Part shown: positions 27,564 to 36,885 of the stretch, piece after piece
Numbering within the stretch: position 1 is the stretch's first letter
Layout of the letters: each line of letters begins with the position of its first letter
Assembly (NCBI GenBank): GCA_021604105.1
Contig: BQIW01000001.1
Location: forward strand, 1 to 64,000
Direction of reading: 5' to 3'
Source of the DNA: Nitrospirales bacterium
GTDB taxonomy: Bacteria; Nitrospirota; Nitrospiria; Nitrospirales; UBA8639
Length of the DNA: 64,000 nucleotides
The notes under the pieces: generated by a model
What the model saw: only the letters and a program-made list of their open reading frames with translations
Database searches by the model: none
Told to the model about the DNA's origin: nothing
Made by a program: the position numbers and the translations under genes

Positions 27564-28211
27564 TTAAGACATCCCATATTCGGACATAATACTATCGACC
27601 AGATCTTGTTGAAGGGCGGTCGTTTTAGACGATTCCAACTGACGCAGTATTTCATACCCTCGTCCTTCCCTCGATGAACCAACCTCACCCTTTTGTTGCT
27701 GAATTCCAAATATGACGACCAACTTTAACAATTTATGTTGGATTTCATTTAAAATGGCCACCAGCTTTGCCACCCGTTGCGCCACAAGATCCTGAAAAGA
27801 CAGCGCCACATGAATATTCAACAGTCGCGCTTCATCCAACTTCACCAAGGCTACAATTGCATCAAGATCCTTGGCGGCTCTCCCGGCCACATTGGCCCGT
27901 AATTGCTCCAAATGATATTGAATGACCTCTCGGTTCCGTTCAAGTTCTTCTGTCAGACCGAGTACCTTATGCGTTCCGTCTTCAGTCATTTTGGCAAGAT
28001 CATGTAAATGTGATGTGGCTTGAGGCAGCTGATCTGAGGTTGCCGTCACCGGAGATTCCATATCCCGAATTGCTTGAGTAATCACTTCAACATACTTGGC
28101 CAACTCTTCCATTTCCATCTTAATTGAACGCTTTTCATTCACATCCTCGTCGGACATCTCTTCAGCACCTGGCACCTCGGCCTCAATCACCCGGTCCACA
28201 AGCATAAGCAT
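27564..28211 (-). CDS. cheZ: CheY-P phosphatase CheZ
   Basis: A 215-residue helical protein. The catalytic pair is visible in SFQDLVAQRVAKL, where Asp141 and Gln145 have the spacing of E. coli Asp143 and Gln147. The C-terminal LQQDLVDSIMSEYGMS resembles the CheY-binding tail of CheZ. It accelerates CheY-P dephosphorylation. It lies between cheY and cheA, as in many Proteobacteria. A CheD with its own role is encoded separately at 36.9 kb. Confidence 0.92.
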   Translation of the reverse strand: MLMLVDRVIEAEVPGAEEMSDEDVNEKRSIKMEMEELAKYVEVITQAIRDMESPVTATSDQLPQATSHLHDLAKMTEDGTHKVLGLTEELERNREVIQYHLEQLRANVAGRAAKDLDAIVALVKLDEARLLNIHVALSFQDLVAQRVAKLVAILNEIQHKLLKLVVIFGIQQQKGEVGSSREGRGYEILRQLESSKTTALQQDLVDSIMSEYGMS

Positions 28212-28250
28212 CTCCTTTATATCGTTATATTCGGAGGATGGGCTTTCCCA

Positions 28251-28652
28251 TTATGACGTTTTCACCGACTGAACATTAGAAAAGACTTTTTCCAATTTCC
28301 CTTGCAATACTTCTGCGGTAAACGGCTTGACGACATAGTTGCTTACCCCAGCTTGGACTGCCTCGATCAGGTTTTCCTTTTGCGCTTCAGCGGTGACCAT
28401 CAAAAACGGGAGCGTTTTTAAATCCGCATCGGCTCGAATCGCCCGCAAAAGCTCAATTCCCTGCATCACAGGCATATTCCAATCTGACACCACCAACCCA
28501 AAACCGCCGGCCTTCAATTTCGTTAAAGCGTCCTGCCCGTTTTCGGCTTCCACGATGTCCGAAAAGCCGATTTGACGTAACACGTTTTTCACAATTCGAC
28601 GCATGGTAGACATGTCGTCCACCACCAAAACTCTCATCCCAGTATCAATCAT
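28251..28652 (-). CDS. cheY: Chemotaxis response regulator CheY (first)
   Basis: A 133-residue single-domain receiver close to E. coli CheY: acidic pair in [20 protein letters not shown], phospho-acceptor Asp57 in [12 protein letters not shown], a Thr in LMVTAEA and the Lys of VVKPF. AAGGAG lies 7 nt before the ATG. Phosphorylated CheY binds FliM and switches rotor direction. It is the most probable rotor regulator because it is next to cheZ and cheA. Confidence 0.96.
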   Translation of the reverse strand: MIDTGMRVLVVDDMSTMRRIVKNVLRQIGFSDIVEAENGQDALTKLKAGGFGLVVSDWNMPVMQGIELLRAIRADADLKTLPFLMVTAEAQKENLIEAVQAGVSNYVVKPFTAEVLQGKLEKVFSNVQSVKTS

Positions 28653-29155
28653 GATGCGCTCCTTACGCCTTGGGCCCTAAAATCCCCGGCCTTTTCGGGT
28701 TTTCCCATCATTAGAATATTTTTTATCCGTGCATATTTTGTTGAACATACGTGGCATATTCGAAATTCGGTTAACTTCCCTTCGATCTTTAGCCGTCACT
28801 GGCAAAATTCCCCTGTCGGCCCAGGTTCATTACTAGAACAACATTGATCTTGCCGGAAGACCATTTTGGCCATACGCCTTTTCCAACAGCCGGAGCTACC
28901 GCGGGGTTCAACCTTGGCCAACCCAACAGATGCTATAGGGCAAATTTAATTGAACGAAAATGAGGGAAAGGAAGGGATTGAATTTTAGAAAGCAAAAGGA
29001 GAGTAGTAAACTTTAATTATTTTTCAAATTTTCGTTATATATTTAAAATGCCTTGCCCATTCCGGGGCATCTTGCCCTCAGAATATGAGCAGGTCATTCA
29101 TGTGGCTCTCGGGGGCTACCCTCTCGCGAGAGAGTCAATGGCTCCCAGCGAGAAC
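28653..29155. other. Gap with inverted repeats, no gene seen
   Basis: About 500 bp between cheY and the HTH gene. It contains a perfect 12-bp palindrome CTCTCGCGAGAG at 29121-29132, just after the HTH stop codon. A short TGCCC/GGGCA hairpin followed by TTTT on the minus strand near 29050-29075 could be a weak terminator for the HTH gene. The AT-rich stretch at 28990-29050 may include a cheY promoter. I found no ORF with family resemblance. Confidence 0.5.
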
Positions 29156-29383
29156 TTAGTTTAAACTAAACCGTTCGCGACCCCCCTGTTGAGACCCAGC
29201 ACCAACCATTACCGAATCTCCTCCAGCATTTTGGACCCAGGCTTCAATTTCTTCCCGAACGAAGCGCCAGTGTTTTCCAACTTTATGCCCTGGAAGTCGA
29301 CGTTCTCTAGCGAGCTTGTAGATTGTCGATTTTGGAACTTTCAAAAACGTCGACACTTCACTTAAGGTCAGCAAATCTTTCAT
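29156..29383 (-). CDS. Excisionase-type helix-turn-helix DNA-binding protein
   Basis: A 75-residue protein with a MerR/excisionase-like winged helix: LLTLSEVSTFLKVPKSTIYK, LARERRLPGHKVGKHWRFVR and EEIEAWV. This is the HTH_17 pattern, in which the GHKVGKHWRF wing contacts DNA. A Gly/Gln-rich tail follows. No integrase or other phage gene is nearby, so it is probably a small transcription regulator and not an excisionase. A sigma-28 type promoter lies 40-67 bp upstream, placing it in the flagellar regulon. Its targets are unknown. Confidence 0.9.
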   Translation of the reverse strand: MKDLLTLSEVSTFLKVPKSTIYKLARERRLPGHKVGKHWRFVREEIEAWVQNAGGDSVMVGAGSQQGGRERFSLN

Positions 29384-29422
29384 TGTGGCACCCTCATTAG
29401 AGTTTGATCTGTAATGTTTGTG

Positions 29423-29450
29423 GTATCGGACTGATCATAGGGAAACTTGA
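29423..29450 (-). promoter_or_regulatory. Sigma-28 (FliA) type promoter of the HTH gene
   Basis: The minus strand has TCAAGTTT (plus-strand 29443-29450), 12 bp, then TCCGATAC (29423-29430). The -10 block and the spacing are identical to those of the flgM promoter at 13148-13175; the -35 differs by one base. It is 40 bp upstream of the HTH start codon. Confidence 0.72.
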
Positions 29451-29572
29451 GACTTCTTCTTTGATAATAGGAAATTGTGGTTTCCTCACCGCCTTATCCC
29501 AGGGATTGTTCCATAGTCATTCTCTGAACCTCCTTAAACGACAAAAATGGGTTCAGAAGACCGCCCAGCCTT

Positions 29573-32536
29573 TTATCCTTGCTGTGCAATCAGGCGTTCA
29601 ATTACACCAGTCAATTGTTTGACATTCCGTTCTAACTCGATCGCCGTTGAATGCAGATAAGAAAAAGTGGCCGAAACAGCCGCAATTTCAAGTTGTGCCG
29701 CCTTCTCTCCTGCATGCGTGGCGTGGATCGCACTCAACGCACCTTTTAGTTGATGAGCGAGTCTTTGAAGCTCTTGACGATTCTCCAAGCGAATGGCTTG
29801 ATGCAGCCATTTAATCAGATCCGGAGCGGTGGCATTGAAAATGTGGAACAAGGAAAACAGCAAATCTTCATCCCCCTCCAGGGCCTGAAGGGCAAAAGAG
29901 ACGTCATAGTGTTCTCCGTCCGCCAGAACCTGAGTAGAAGGTCCTTCCTTGTGTCTGGTCCCTGAGAATCTGTTGGAAACAGCATGATTCTCCGCCCGAT
30001 CAGAATGATCATTTGTCTCTGATGAAGAAGGGTTTTCGGCAATGGGACCAAACCCTACCCATCGCCGAAGAATTCTTTTAAAGTCTCCTAAATGAACCGG
30101 CTTAAAAAGACAATCATCCATGCCATTCTCAAGGCATTGTGAACCATGCTCAGGGAGTGCATGGGCTGTAATCCCAACAATCGGAATGTGGGAAACGGGA
30201 GGAGAGGCCGAGCCATGCTGTCGATGCCAATAGGGAGCCGTATGGACAAATGCTCCAACATGTTCCAATTTCCGAATTCGTTTCGTGATGGCCAATCCAT
30301 CCATGTCGGGAAGCTCCCAGTCCATCACAATGCAATCCACAACTTTCTCTTTCAACAAGGTCAAAGCTTTGCTCCCCGTGTCCACGATGGTCACTTGACA
30401 TCCGAGGTTTCCTAACATGCCGGCCGCAACACGTTGATTCACGGGATTATCTTCCACAACCAGCACCGAAGGTCCTTCCTGAATATTGGGAAAAGATGGC
30501 TCGAAAACCTCAATAGTTTTCTGCACCATCTTTACAGGTTGTTGCTCGGTTGTTTTGGGTAAATTTGACGGTTCTGAAGGTCCTGGTTCTCCTATTACGC
30601 AGTGGAAAAATTGCTTTCGGTGTAAGGGAAGGGTAATCATCCCATCGAACCCCAAACTTCTTTCTTCATCATCATTGCGATACCAAAATGGCTTCAGACC
30701 CCAAACTTTGACGTCTCGAAACCGAGAAGAAGATCGAATTCGTTCAAACCATTCTCGAACAGCCGCTTTCTCCAGACGATCACTGAGAATAACCCCCGCA
30801 ATGGGATGGTCCGATTCGTGGAACCTTTCTAATAAGGTGTTTGCCCCTTTCATGCTGTCCACCTGCACGACCTTGACACGTAATTCTTGAAGAAGATGCG
30901 CCATCACCCACCCTGACGATTCCTGAGGGCCGATAACCCAGACCTCTTTGCCCGCAACCCATGTCGCCTCCGCGCGTGGGAAAGAAGCCGTCCGCGATGC
31001 CCGACAGGGAATGTCACACCAAAATTTCGATCCATGATTGGGTTGACTCTTCACCCCGACGGACCCGTTCATCAACTCCGCTAATTGCTTGCAAATCGCT
31101 AAGCCCAAACCGGACCCCCCAAATTTTCGACTCATGGAACTATCCGCCTGGGTAAACACCTGAAAAATTTTGTGTTGAACCTCCTCTGACATACCAATGC
31201 CAGTGTCTTGGACCGACAGTCGAATCCACAACCGAGTCTCCTCGTCCGGATCACCAGTAGGAGAATGAAGTTCATCCAGAGGACCATCACCTTCGGGACT
31301 TACAGGCTGAATCAGCGAACCACGCAACAACACCGACCCTTCCATTGTAAATTTCAAGGCATTGGAAAGGTAATTACAAAGAATTTGTCGCAAACGGTGG
31401 GGATCGCCCGACAACTCGGAGGGCACATCCGGGTCAATATAGGCAGCCAAATCCAAACCCTTCCGATGAGCCCGTTCTGAGAACAGATCGACGGCCTCTT
31501 CAAATAAAGACGTCACATTAAACCCAATATTTTCCAGGGCCAATTGACCGGACTCAAGCTTTGAAAAATCCAAAATATCATTAATGATGGTAAGCAACCC
31601 CTCGCCGGACATACGGATAATATTGACACATTCCTGTTGCTCGTGACTAAGAGATGAAGCGAGCAGGACTTCTGCCATACCAATTACTCCGTTTAAGGGA
31701 GTGCGAATTTCATGACTCATCACAGCCAAAAACGCGGCCTTGGCTCGAGTAGCAGATTCGGCCTTAATTAACGCCTGATCCAGTTCATGATTTTTCGCCT
31801 CCAGGGTATCCGCAAAGGCCGACAATTCTTCTGCAGCTCGCTTAGGTTCGGTAATATCCATGCCATACCCACGAAGTAATCCCAAATCGGCATGAGGGGC
31901 AAAGGTCCACGAATATTGTCTCCCCCCAACACTCACTTCGTAATGCATCTCTAGATGTCTTTGTGTCAAACAACGCTTAGCTAACTCCAAAAACCGATCC
32001 GGCAATGCCGTGGAAAAACCGTCCTGACCGATATGGGCTTCCTCCATCAGGCGGACCATAGCGGGATTGGCATACAGAAGTTGTCCTTCCGCATCGACTT
32101 CAATCACGGGGAATGGATTTTCCTTCGGAATGAACGATAATCGGCGGGTTTCCTCAGTCAATTTCATTTCGGAACTGAGGTCTCGAAACATCAACAGAAA
32201 TCCAGAAGCCTCAACGTCATCCACCACAATTCCCTTCAACTCTACCCAACACCATGTCCCCTGCCGCATTCGCAAACGGGTCCGGGGTACCCACAGCACT
32301 GTTTTTTCAAGGAGTAACCCCGAAAAAGGGCAGACGTCCGTGCCGTCTTCGTCACAGGAGACTAGACATTCCAAGAGGTCATGACACGAAACATTCGTAG
32401 GACAAGCGGCTCCCCACCCTAACAGGCGTGAGCCGGCTAAATTCATATGAGTGAGTGTTCCCTCTCGATCCACCAGACACACCCCGACCATTAATCCATC
32501 CCAGAGGGTCTGAAACAAGAGAGGATTGGACCACAT
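29573..32536 (-). CDS. Hybrid histidine kinase: PAS-PAS-HisKA-HATPase-REC-HPt
   Basis: A 987-residue cytoplasmic sensor kinase. Two PAS domains (about 5-125 and 135-235) are followed by a short coiled coil. The HisKA box AVMSHEIRTPLNGVIGMAEV has His275. The HATPase domain has DTGIGMSEEVQHKIFQVF and GGSGLGLAICKQL. A degenerate receiver-like segment without an acceptor Asp (about 520-620) is followed by a true receiver (SVLVVEDNPVNQRVAAGMLG, CIVMDWELPDMDG). A C-terminal HPt domain has LAHQLKGALSAIHA. This is a full phosphorelay ArcB/BarA-type protein. It is adjacent to an HD-GYP gene with 3 bp between them. Confidence 0.92.
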   Translation of the reverse strand: MWSNPLLFQTLWDGLMVGVCLVDREGTLTHMNLAGSRLLGWGAACPTNVSCHDLLECLVSCDEDGTDVCPFSGLLLEKTVLWVPRTRLRMRQGTWCWVELKGIVVDDVEASGFLLMFRDLSSEMKLTEETRRLSFIPKENPFPVIEVDAEGQLLYANPAMVRLMEEAHIGQDGFSTALPDRFLELAKRCLTQRHLEMHYEVSVGGRQYSWTFAPHADLGLLRGYGMDITEPKRAAEELSAFADTLEAKNHELDQALIKAESATRAKAAFLAVMSHEIRTPLNGVIGMAEVLLASSLSHEQQECVNIIRMSGEGLLTIINDILDFSKLESGQLALENIGFNVTSLFEEAVDLFSERAHRKGLDLAAYIDPDVPSELSGDPHRLRQILCNYLSNALKFTMEGSVLLRGSLIQPVSPEGDGPLDELHSPTGDPDEETRLWIRLSVQDTGIGMSEEVQHKIFQVFTQADSSMSRKFGGSGLGLAICKQLAELMNGSVGVKSQPNHGSKFWCDIPCRASRTASFPRAEATWVAGKEVWVIGPQESSGWVMAHLLQELRVKVVQVDSMKGANTLLERFHESDHPIAGVILSDRLEKAAVREWFERIRSSSRFRDVKVWGLKPFWYRNDDEERSLGFDGMITLPLHRKQFFHCVIGEPGPSEPSNLPKTTEQQPVKMVQKTIEVFEPSFPNIQEGPSVLVVEDNPVNQRVAAGMLGNLGCQVTIVDTGSKALTLLKEKVVDCIVMDWELPDMDGLAITKRIRKLEHVGAFVHTAPYWHRQHGSASPPVSHIPIVGITAHALPEHGSQCLENGMDDCLFKPVHLGDFKRILRRWVGFGPIAENPSSSETNDHSDRAENHAVSNRFSGTRHKEGPSTQVLADGEHYDVSFALQALEGDEDLLFSLFHIFNATAPDLIKWLHQAIRLENRQELQRLAHQLKGALSAIHATHAGEKAAQLEIAAVSATFSYLHSTAIELERNVKQLTGVIERLIAQQG

Positions 32537-32539
32537 GAG

Positions 32540-33808
32540 CTAGGAGAAAATTTCGCGAAGGTTAATAGAAGAATCTGTAGAATCAAGCACTTTCGTAATT
32601 CTTACTTTATATTTTAATTCTGAATGAGTCCCTAAATTTCTCACCTCGGGATTTTTGAGAATCTCTCCGGTGCATGTCCTCAAAATTTTCACCTGTGGTC
32701 TCACACTCACCTCAGGATTCTGCTTCACCACCACAGCGTCCTCACCCGTGGAAAGTTGAACAAGGGTGCCTACAGGATACACTCCCAACACACGAATCAT
32801 GGCTTCAACAAACCGTGTCGGAAACTTGCCCTTTTGTGCTTCTTGGTAGACACGCCGAATTGCTAAAGCCACAGGAAATGATCCCGAGACATTCCCCCCA
32901 GCGAGCAACTCATCAACGTAATCAGTGAGCCCCAACAAAGTTCCAGAGTCGGAGATCAGAGTCCCCCTTGATATGGGGGGATACCCTGAGCCATCAAGAT
33001 AGGCATGATGCTCCTGTACGATACGAACGATGTCTTCCGAAAATTCAGATTTTTTTTTAATCAGCGCTGCGCTCATATCCACATGTTGCTGCAACACCGA
33101 ATTATCAATTCCGATGCTCCCCCATCGTGCCTGAACAAGATTGAGAGGCAACCGCATATAGCCCACATCATGTAATAGTGCGGCGACAGCGATCTCCTCA
33201 AGTTGGTTCACCTCCCACTTGAGTTGGAGGCCAACTAGAATCGACAACAAGGCTGTATCAACAACATGAGAATAGAGGGTGGGATCGAACTGTCCAAGGT
33301 GCTCAATAAGCATAACCTCAGCGATCAGCGTCGGATGGGCTAACGCTTTCTCCACAAAGGCTTTGGCCGTTTTCTTGAGGGCGACATGTGGAATGACCTG
33401 GCCGGTTTTAACACCTTCGAACATGTCCTCCAATGCCGCAATCGTATCCCCCCGCAACCGTAGTAACGGTTCAAAATGACCATCATCCGGTTTTTTTTGT
33501 TTCTCTGAGGAGCATGACGCGGATGCTTGGCTAAAAGAATCTTCCTGATGAAAAGGGGTGTCCGACTCCAAATGACACTCATGCTTGTCCTCGACCGGAA
33601 AGATTTTCGTGTCGGTCCCCACATCGAGCCCCTTAGCAGTATCAATTTCGACTTCATGGATCCCGGATTGGAGCAATTGCTTCACATCGTGTGAAGACAG
33701 AAGTCGACGGTGACAAAAGAACGGCGACTTCCACCAGGAATCAAGGATTCGAACCAAATACATGCCTGCACATATCTGTGAACAGGCAAGACGCTTTCGA
33801 GTCGTCAT
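32540..33808 (-). CDS. HD-GYP domain protein, likely cyclic di-GMP phosphodiesterase
   Basis: A 422-residue protein with an N-terminal DUF3391-like region (residues 5-65) and an HD-GYP domain. The metal and active-site motifs are visible: HD at 213-214 in LLHDVGYMRLP, HH at 267-268 and DGSGYP at 272-277. The usual HDIGK lysine is replaced by Tyr. The enzyme should hydrolyse cyclic di-GMP to GMP. It precedes the hybrid kinase in transcription with 3 bp between genes, so the two probably share regulation. The window's cyclase at 8.3-9.3 kb could be its functional opposite. Confidence 0.88.
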   Translation of the reverse strand: MTTRKRLACSQICAGMYLVRILDSWWKSPFFCHRRLLSSHDVKQLLQSGIHEVEIDTAKGLDVGTDTKIFPVEDKHECHLESDTPFHQEDSFSQASASCSSEKQKKPDDGHFEPLLRLRGDTIAALEDMFEGVKTGQVIPHVALKKTAKAFVEKALAHPTLIAEVMLIEHLGQFDPTLYSHVVDTALLSILVGLQLKWEVNQLEEIAVAALLHDVGYMRLPLNLVQARWGSIGIDNSVLQQHVDMSAALIKKKSEFSEDIVRIVQEHHAYLDGSGYPPISRGTLISDSGTLLGLTDYVDELLAGGNVSGSFPVALAIRRVYQEAQKGKFPTRFVEAMIRVLGVYPVGTLVQLSTGEDAVVVKQNPEVSVRPQVKILRTCTGEILKNPEVRNLGTHSELKYKVRITKVLDSTDSSINLREIFS

Positions 33809-34095
33809 GGATGAGGGCGCTCCACAGAAAGAGATATCTCTTCAATAATTGCATGATGAAGCAGGAAATGGTCAGACGGCCTCACGCCATCCCTTTTCCC
33901 CATCCGTCGGCATTCCCCACAATGTTTATCTACAATCCATCTTCACCTTTCGGGATGGATCTCCACTTACCACCGACGGAGATGATGAAAACGTGGCTGT
34001 TTTCAACTCTTGTTCTTGACCCTCACATTTCACAATTCATATCACAGTTCCATTGGTGAGGGAGAAGATTTAGGCCGGACAAAGAAAGTTGACGA

Positions 34096-34467
34096 TTATA
34101 CCTCGGAAGACACAACCGACATTTGAGGGACTTCACCCATTGTCTGATAAATGGGTATCATTTTTGCGACATTGGCTAAATCCAACACCTGACGAACATA
34201 CGGTTGTGGATTCACCAGACTGAACGGGATTTTTTTACTTTTTAAAGTTTGGTGGGCAATCACCAAAATACCAAGGGCAGAACTATCTACAAACGATACT
34301 TGCCCGAAATCTAAGACAATCGGTAACTCTTCCTTCATTGCCTCACCTAAGCTATCTTTAAAGATTTTTCTTGTGCCAAAATCAAACCGTCCGGCCAAAT
34401 GCACGACCACGGCTTTCTCACTCTTTTCATGCGTGACATTCATAGACTCCTCCATGGTGTATGCCAA
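34096..34467 (-). CDS. STAS-domain anti-sigma factor antagonist (first)
   Basis: A 123-residue STAS protein with VVVHLAGRFDFGTRKIFKDS and the phosphorylatable serine region FVDSSALGILVIA. Two starts are possible: a TTG at 34467 with AAGGAGA upstream, or an ATG at 34443 with GGAGGA upstream; the second gives MNVTHEKSEK. Proteins of this kind are released from a partner-switching kinase when dephosphorylated by a PP2C phosphatase. Candidate partners are encoded at 49.9-52.2 kb. A 1 kb gap lies upstream. Confidence 0.9.
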   Translation of the reverse strand: MAYTMEESMNVTHEKSEKAVVVHLAGRFDFGTRKIFKDSLGEAMKEELPIVLDFGQVSFVDSSALGILVIAHQTLKSKKIPFSLVNPQPYVRQVLDLANVAKMIPIYQTMGEVPQMSVVSSEV

Positions 34468-35507
34468 GAAATCTCCTTGACTATCCTTTGATTATCCAAC
34501 ACTTCTTATCGGAGAGGTTTAGCGAAGAATTAAACTTTCCTGCACAATAGCTTCAACGTCTAATTGTTTTTGTTAAGGCAGTCGAAAACAGCGGTTGGGG
34601 CCTATAGGTCGGCATCATGTATCAACTATCCCATATTCTAAAAATCCGTAGACAACACAACTTGGAGAATATCGGTGGCGGCCAAGCCAGCCGTTTGTGG
34701 TGAGGCAGTCGAACGGAGTTCTGGTCCTAACGAGGGGTACCAACGATACCTATGAGAAAAGTTCCGCCATTCAACTCTCGCAGTACTTACCGGTCAATCC
34801 AAGGACCACACACCCCACAAATCATTCTTGACTCGGTACGAAAACTTAAAAAGGTTTCTGTCCGCTTAACCCGGCCCCACACCCAATATGTAATCGCTTG
34901 ATGTCCATATTCCTTTAAATCACTTCCGGCAGTATCCAGTCTTTACGGCTTAAAATGGAAGGCAATCACGAAAAAAGCTTGTTTTTTTGGTGAACAGGCT
35001 TTACACAAACCGCTTGTGCCAAGGCCCATAGTAAGTTGAGGTGAGAAACCAAAACAGCCATTGATCTAAAACTTCATATTTGGCAAACGGCTCGAGCCGT
35101 GATGGCATTAAATAGATTTCCTCCAGCTCTAAAACCATGGCCGACTGCACCCGGACCAGATTCTGGTATGTAGGCCACATCTACTAAGGTAATTCCTTAG
35201 GTTTTTTCGGCCATGTGGCTCATACCAGGTCAGCTCATCGAATAAAGCCCATATACGGGAATGCACATCTTCCAGATTGGGAGGCCAGAGGCAAGACGGA
35301 GGCAGAATGTTTTCTATGAATATTCGTTAAAGCCAAAAAAGAAGAGAGAAATGAGATGGATAGCTCACAAGCCTTTTGGACCGATCTCAACGACCGCGAA
35401 TTAAAAAAAGACAGAATTTCAGTCTCCCAAAGGCAAAAAAACCACAGGAACGGTCGAAAAGATCATGGTGTCCAGGACTCGGGTACTACCTATCAAGAAG
35501 GCTCCCG
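34468..35507. other. 1 kb gap between cheB and the STAS gene, no gene seen
   Basis: No ORF on either strand resembles a known family. Frames are short and interrupted, and a small plus-strand frame at 35376 is Lys/Arg-rich without a ribosome binding site. A FliA-like pair (AAAGTTT and CCGATAA on the minus strand, 34506-34539) has 18 bp between its elements and is too widely spaced to call. The size and decayed look suggest a lost gene. Confidence 0.5.
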
Positions 35508-36575
35508 TTACCGCGGAGCCAGCATTTTCAAATGAGCCAGCATAGCTGCCGGTATGTCATTTAACGGAAGAATTTTGTCGACTCCTCCAACCTTGATGGC
35601 TTCTTTTGGCATTCCGAAAACGACACAGGATGCTTCATCCTGGGCAAAATTACAGGCTCCAGCTTGTTTCATCTCCAGCATACCGGCAGCTCCGTCATTC
35701 CCCATTCCGGTCAGAATCACCCCTAGACTATTCCCCCCGGCAAATCGGGCGACCGATCGAAACATAACATCGACTGAAGGACGAAATCGGTTAACCGGTG
35801 CGGCCTGATTGAGTGAAACATAATAGCGTGCACCGCTTCGGCGAAGTTCCATATGATTATTTCCCGGGGCCAGCAAAGCCTGCCCGGGTAGGACGCTGTC
35901 ACCTTCCTGAGCTTCTTTCACGTGAATCTGGCACAATTCATTCAACCGGTTCGCAAACGATTTCGTAAATTGCTCTGGCATATGCTGCGTCATAATAATA
36001 GGTGGAGTATTCGGGGGCAGCACTTCCAATAATTCCCGAAGCGCTTCGGTCCCACCCGTTGACGCACCAATGGCTATAATCGTGTCAGTGGTTTTAATCA
36101 TCGCGGATTGGGCAGCCAAGGCTTTAATCCGTTCAGTACAGTCAGTAGGGGGAGTTCGTTTTTTCACGCTGGCTTGAGCGGCAATCTTTACTTTACTGAT
36201 AATTTGATGAGCTAAATCAGACAGGCCATGTTGAATATCCACTGTGGGCTTCGTTATAAAATCTACCGCACCGGCTTCCAAAGCCTGTAGCGTTGTGGCA
36301 GCCCCTTGTTCGGTTAACGAACTCACCATCACCACCGGCATCGGCCGCGCGGCCATGATTTTCTGCAAGAAAGTGAGCCCATCCATTTTTGGCATTTCCA
36401 CATCTAATGTTAGGACATCAGGATAAAGGACCTTCATCCTATCTCTTGCGACATACGGATCAGGAGCCGCTCCAACCACCTCAATTTGGGAATCCTGCGA
36501 TAGAATTTCCGTCATGATATTTCGAATTAACGCCGAGTCATCAACAATCAACACGCGTATTTTTTTCTCATTCAT
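35508..36575 (-). CDS. cheB: Chemotaxis methylesterase/glutamine deamidase CheB
   Basis: A 355-residue protein. The receiver (residues 5-125) has Asp58 in VLTLDVEMPKMDGLTFLQ. The methylesterase domain has the catalytic Ser in IGASTGGTEALRE, His in MTQHMPEQFTKSFANRL and Asp in GMGNDGAAGM. It demethylates receptors when phosphorylated by CheA. It is encoded with cheD and cheR, which form the only methylation set in the window. Confidence 0.97.
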   Translation of the reverse strand: MNEKKIRVLIVDDSALIRNIMTEILSQDSQIEVVGAAPDPYVARDRMKVLYPDVLTLDVEMPKMDGLTFLQKIMAARPMPVVMVSSLTEQGAATTLQALEAGAVDFITKPTVDIQHGLSDLAHQIISKVKIAAQASVKKRTPPTDCTERIKALAAQSAMIKTTDTIIAIGASTGGTEALRELLEVLPPNTPPIIMTQHMPEQFTKSFANRLNELCQIHVKEAQEGDSVLPGQALLAPGNNHMELRRSGARYYVSLNQAAPVNRFRPSVDVMFRSVARFAGGNSLGVILTGMGNDGAAGMLEMKQAGACNFAQDEASCVVFGMPKEAIKVGGVDKILPLNDIPAAMLAHLKMLAPR

Positions 36576-36885
36576 ACGGTTCCCTTTTGTTACAGATTTT
36601 TCATCTTCTAATGAGAGAACAGGAGTGAGTTAGGAGGTAAATCACTCGAAGCTTTTTGATCCCTGAATAGTCATTTTCCCTCCCTGGACTCCTTACTGGG
36701 CATATCCTTCTTTCTTACTCTTTCCCCGTCATTCCCGAAAAGTTTCATTCGAAATCCGTCTTTTGTGCATGAATAGCCTCAAGCCGCCTCGAGGTATGCC
36801 AAAGAATACCTTTCCTTCTCATGCCTTGGGCTTCTTCCTTCACCTTTTCCTGACTAACGATTCATTCTGGACCTCTCCTTTAATT
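36576..36885. other. 310 bp gap between cheD and cheB, no gene seen
   Basis: Pyrimidine-rich on the plus strand, with short direct runs of CTTTCC/CTCC. No ORF, promoter motif or strong hairpin was recognised. It may hold the cheB promoter or a leader region. Confidence 0.45.

Noticed and set aside
28678-28703. Imperfect inverted repeat AAAATCCC/CGGGTTTT before cheY
   Set aside because: The stem has a bulge, the T-tract is short and the location directly before a start codon does not suit a terminator.
29009-29016. TAAAGTTT -35-like box upstream of cheY
   Set aside because: No CCGATA-like -10 element follows at 11-13 bp.
34506-34539. FliA-like elements (GAAAGTTT and TCCGATAA) upstream of the first STAS gene
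   Set aside because: They are 18 bp apart, against 11-12 bp in the convincing sites.
35376-35564. Plus-strand frame of 62 codons
   Set aside because: Lys/Arg-rich and runs into the cheB 3' end; no initiation signal.
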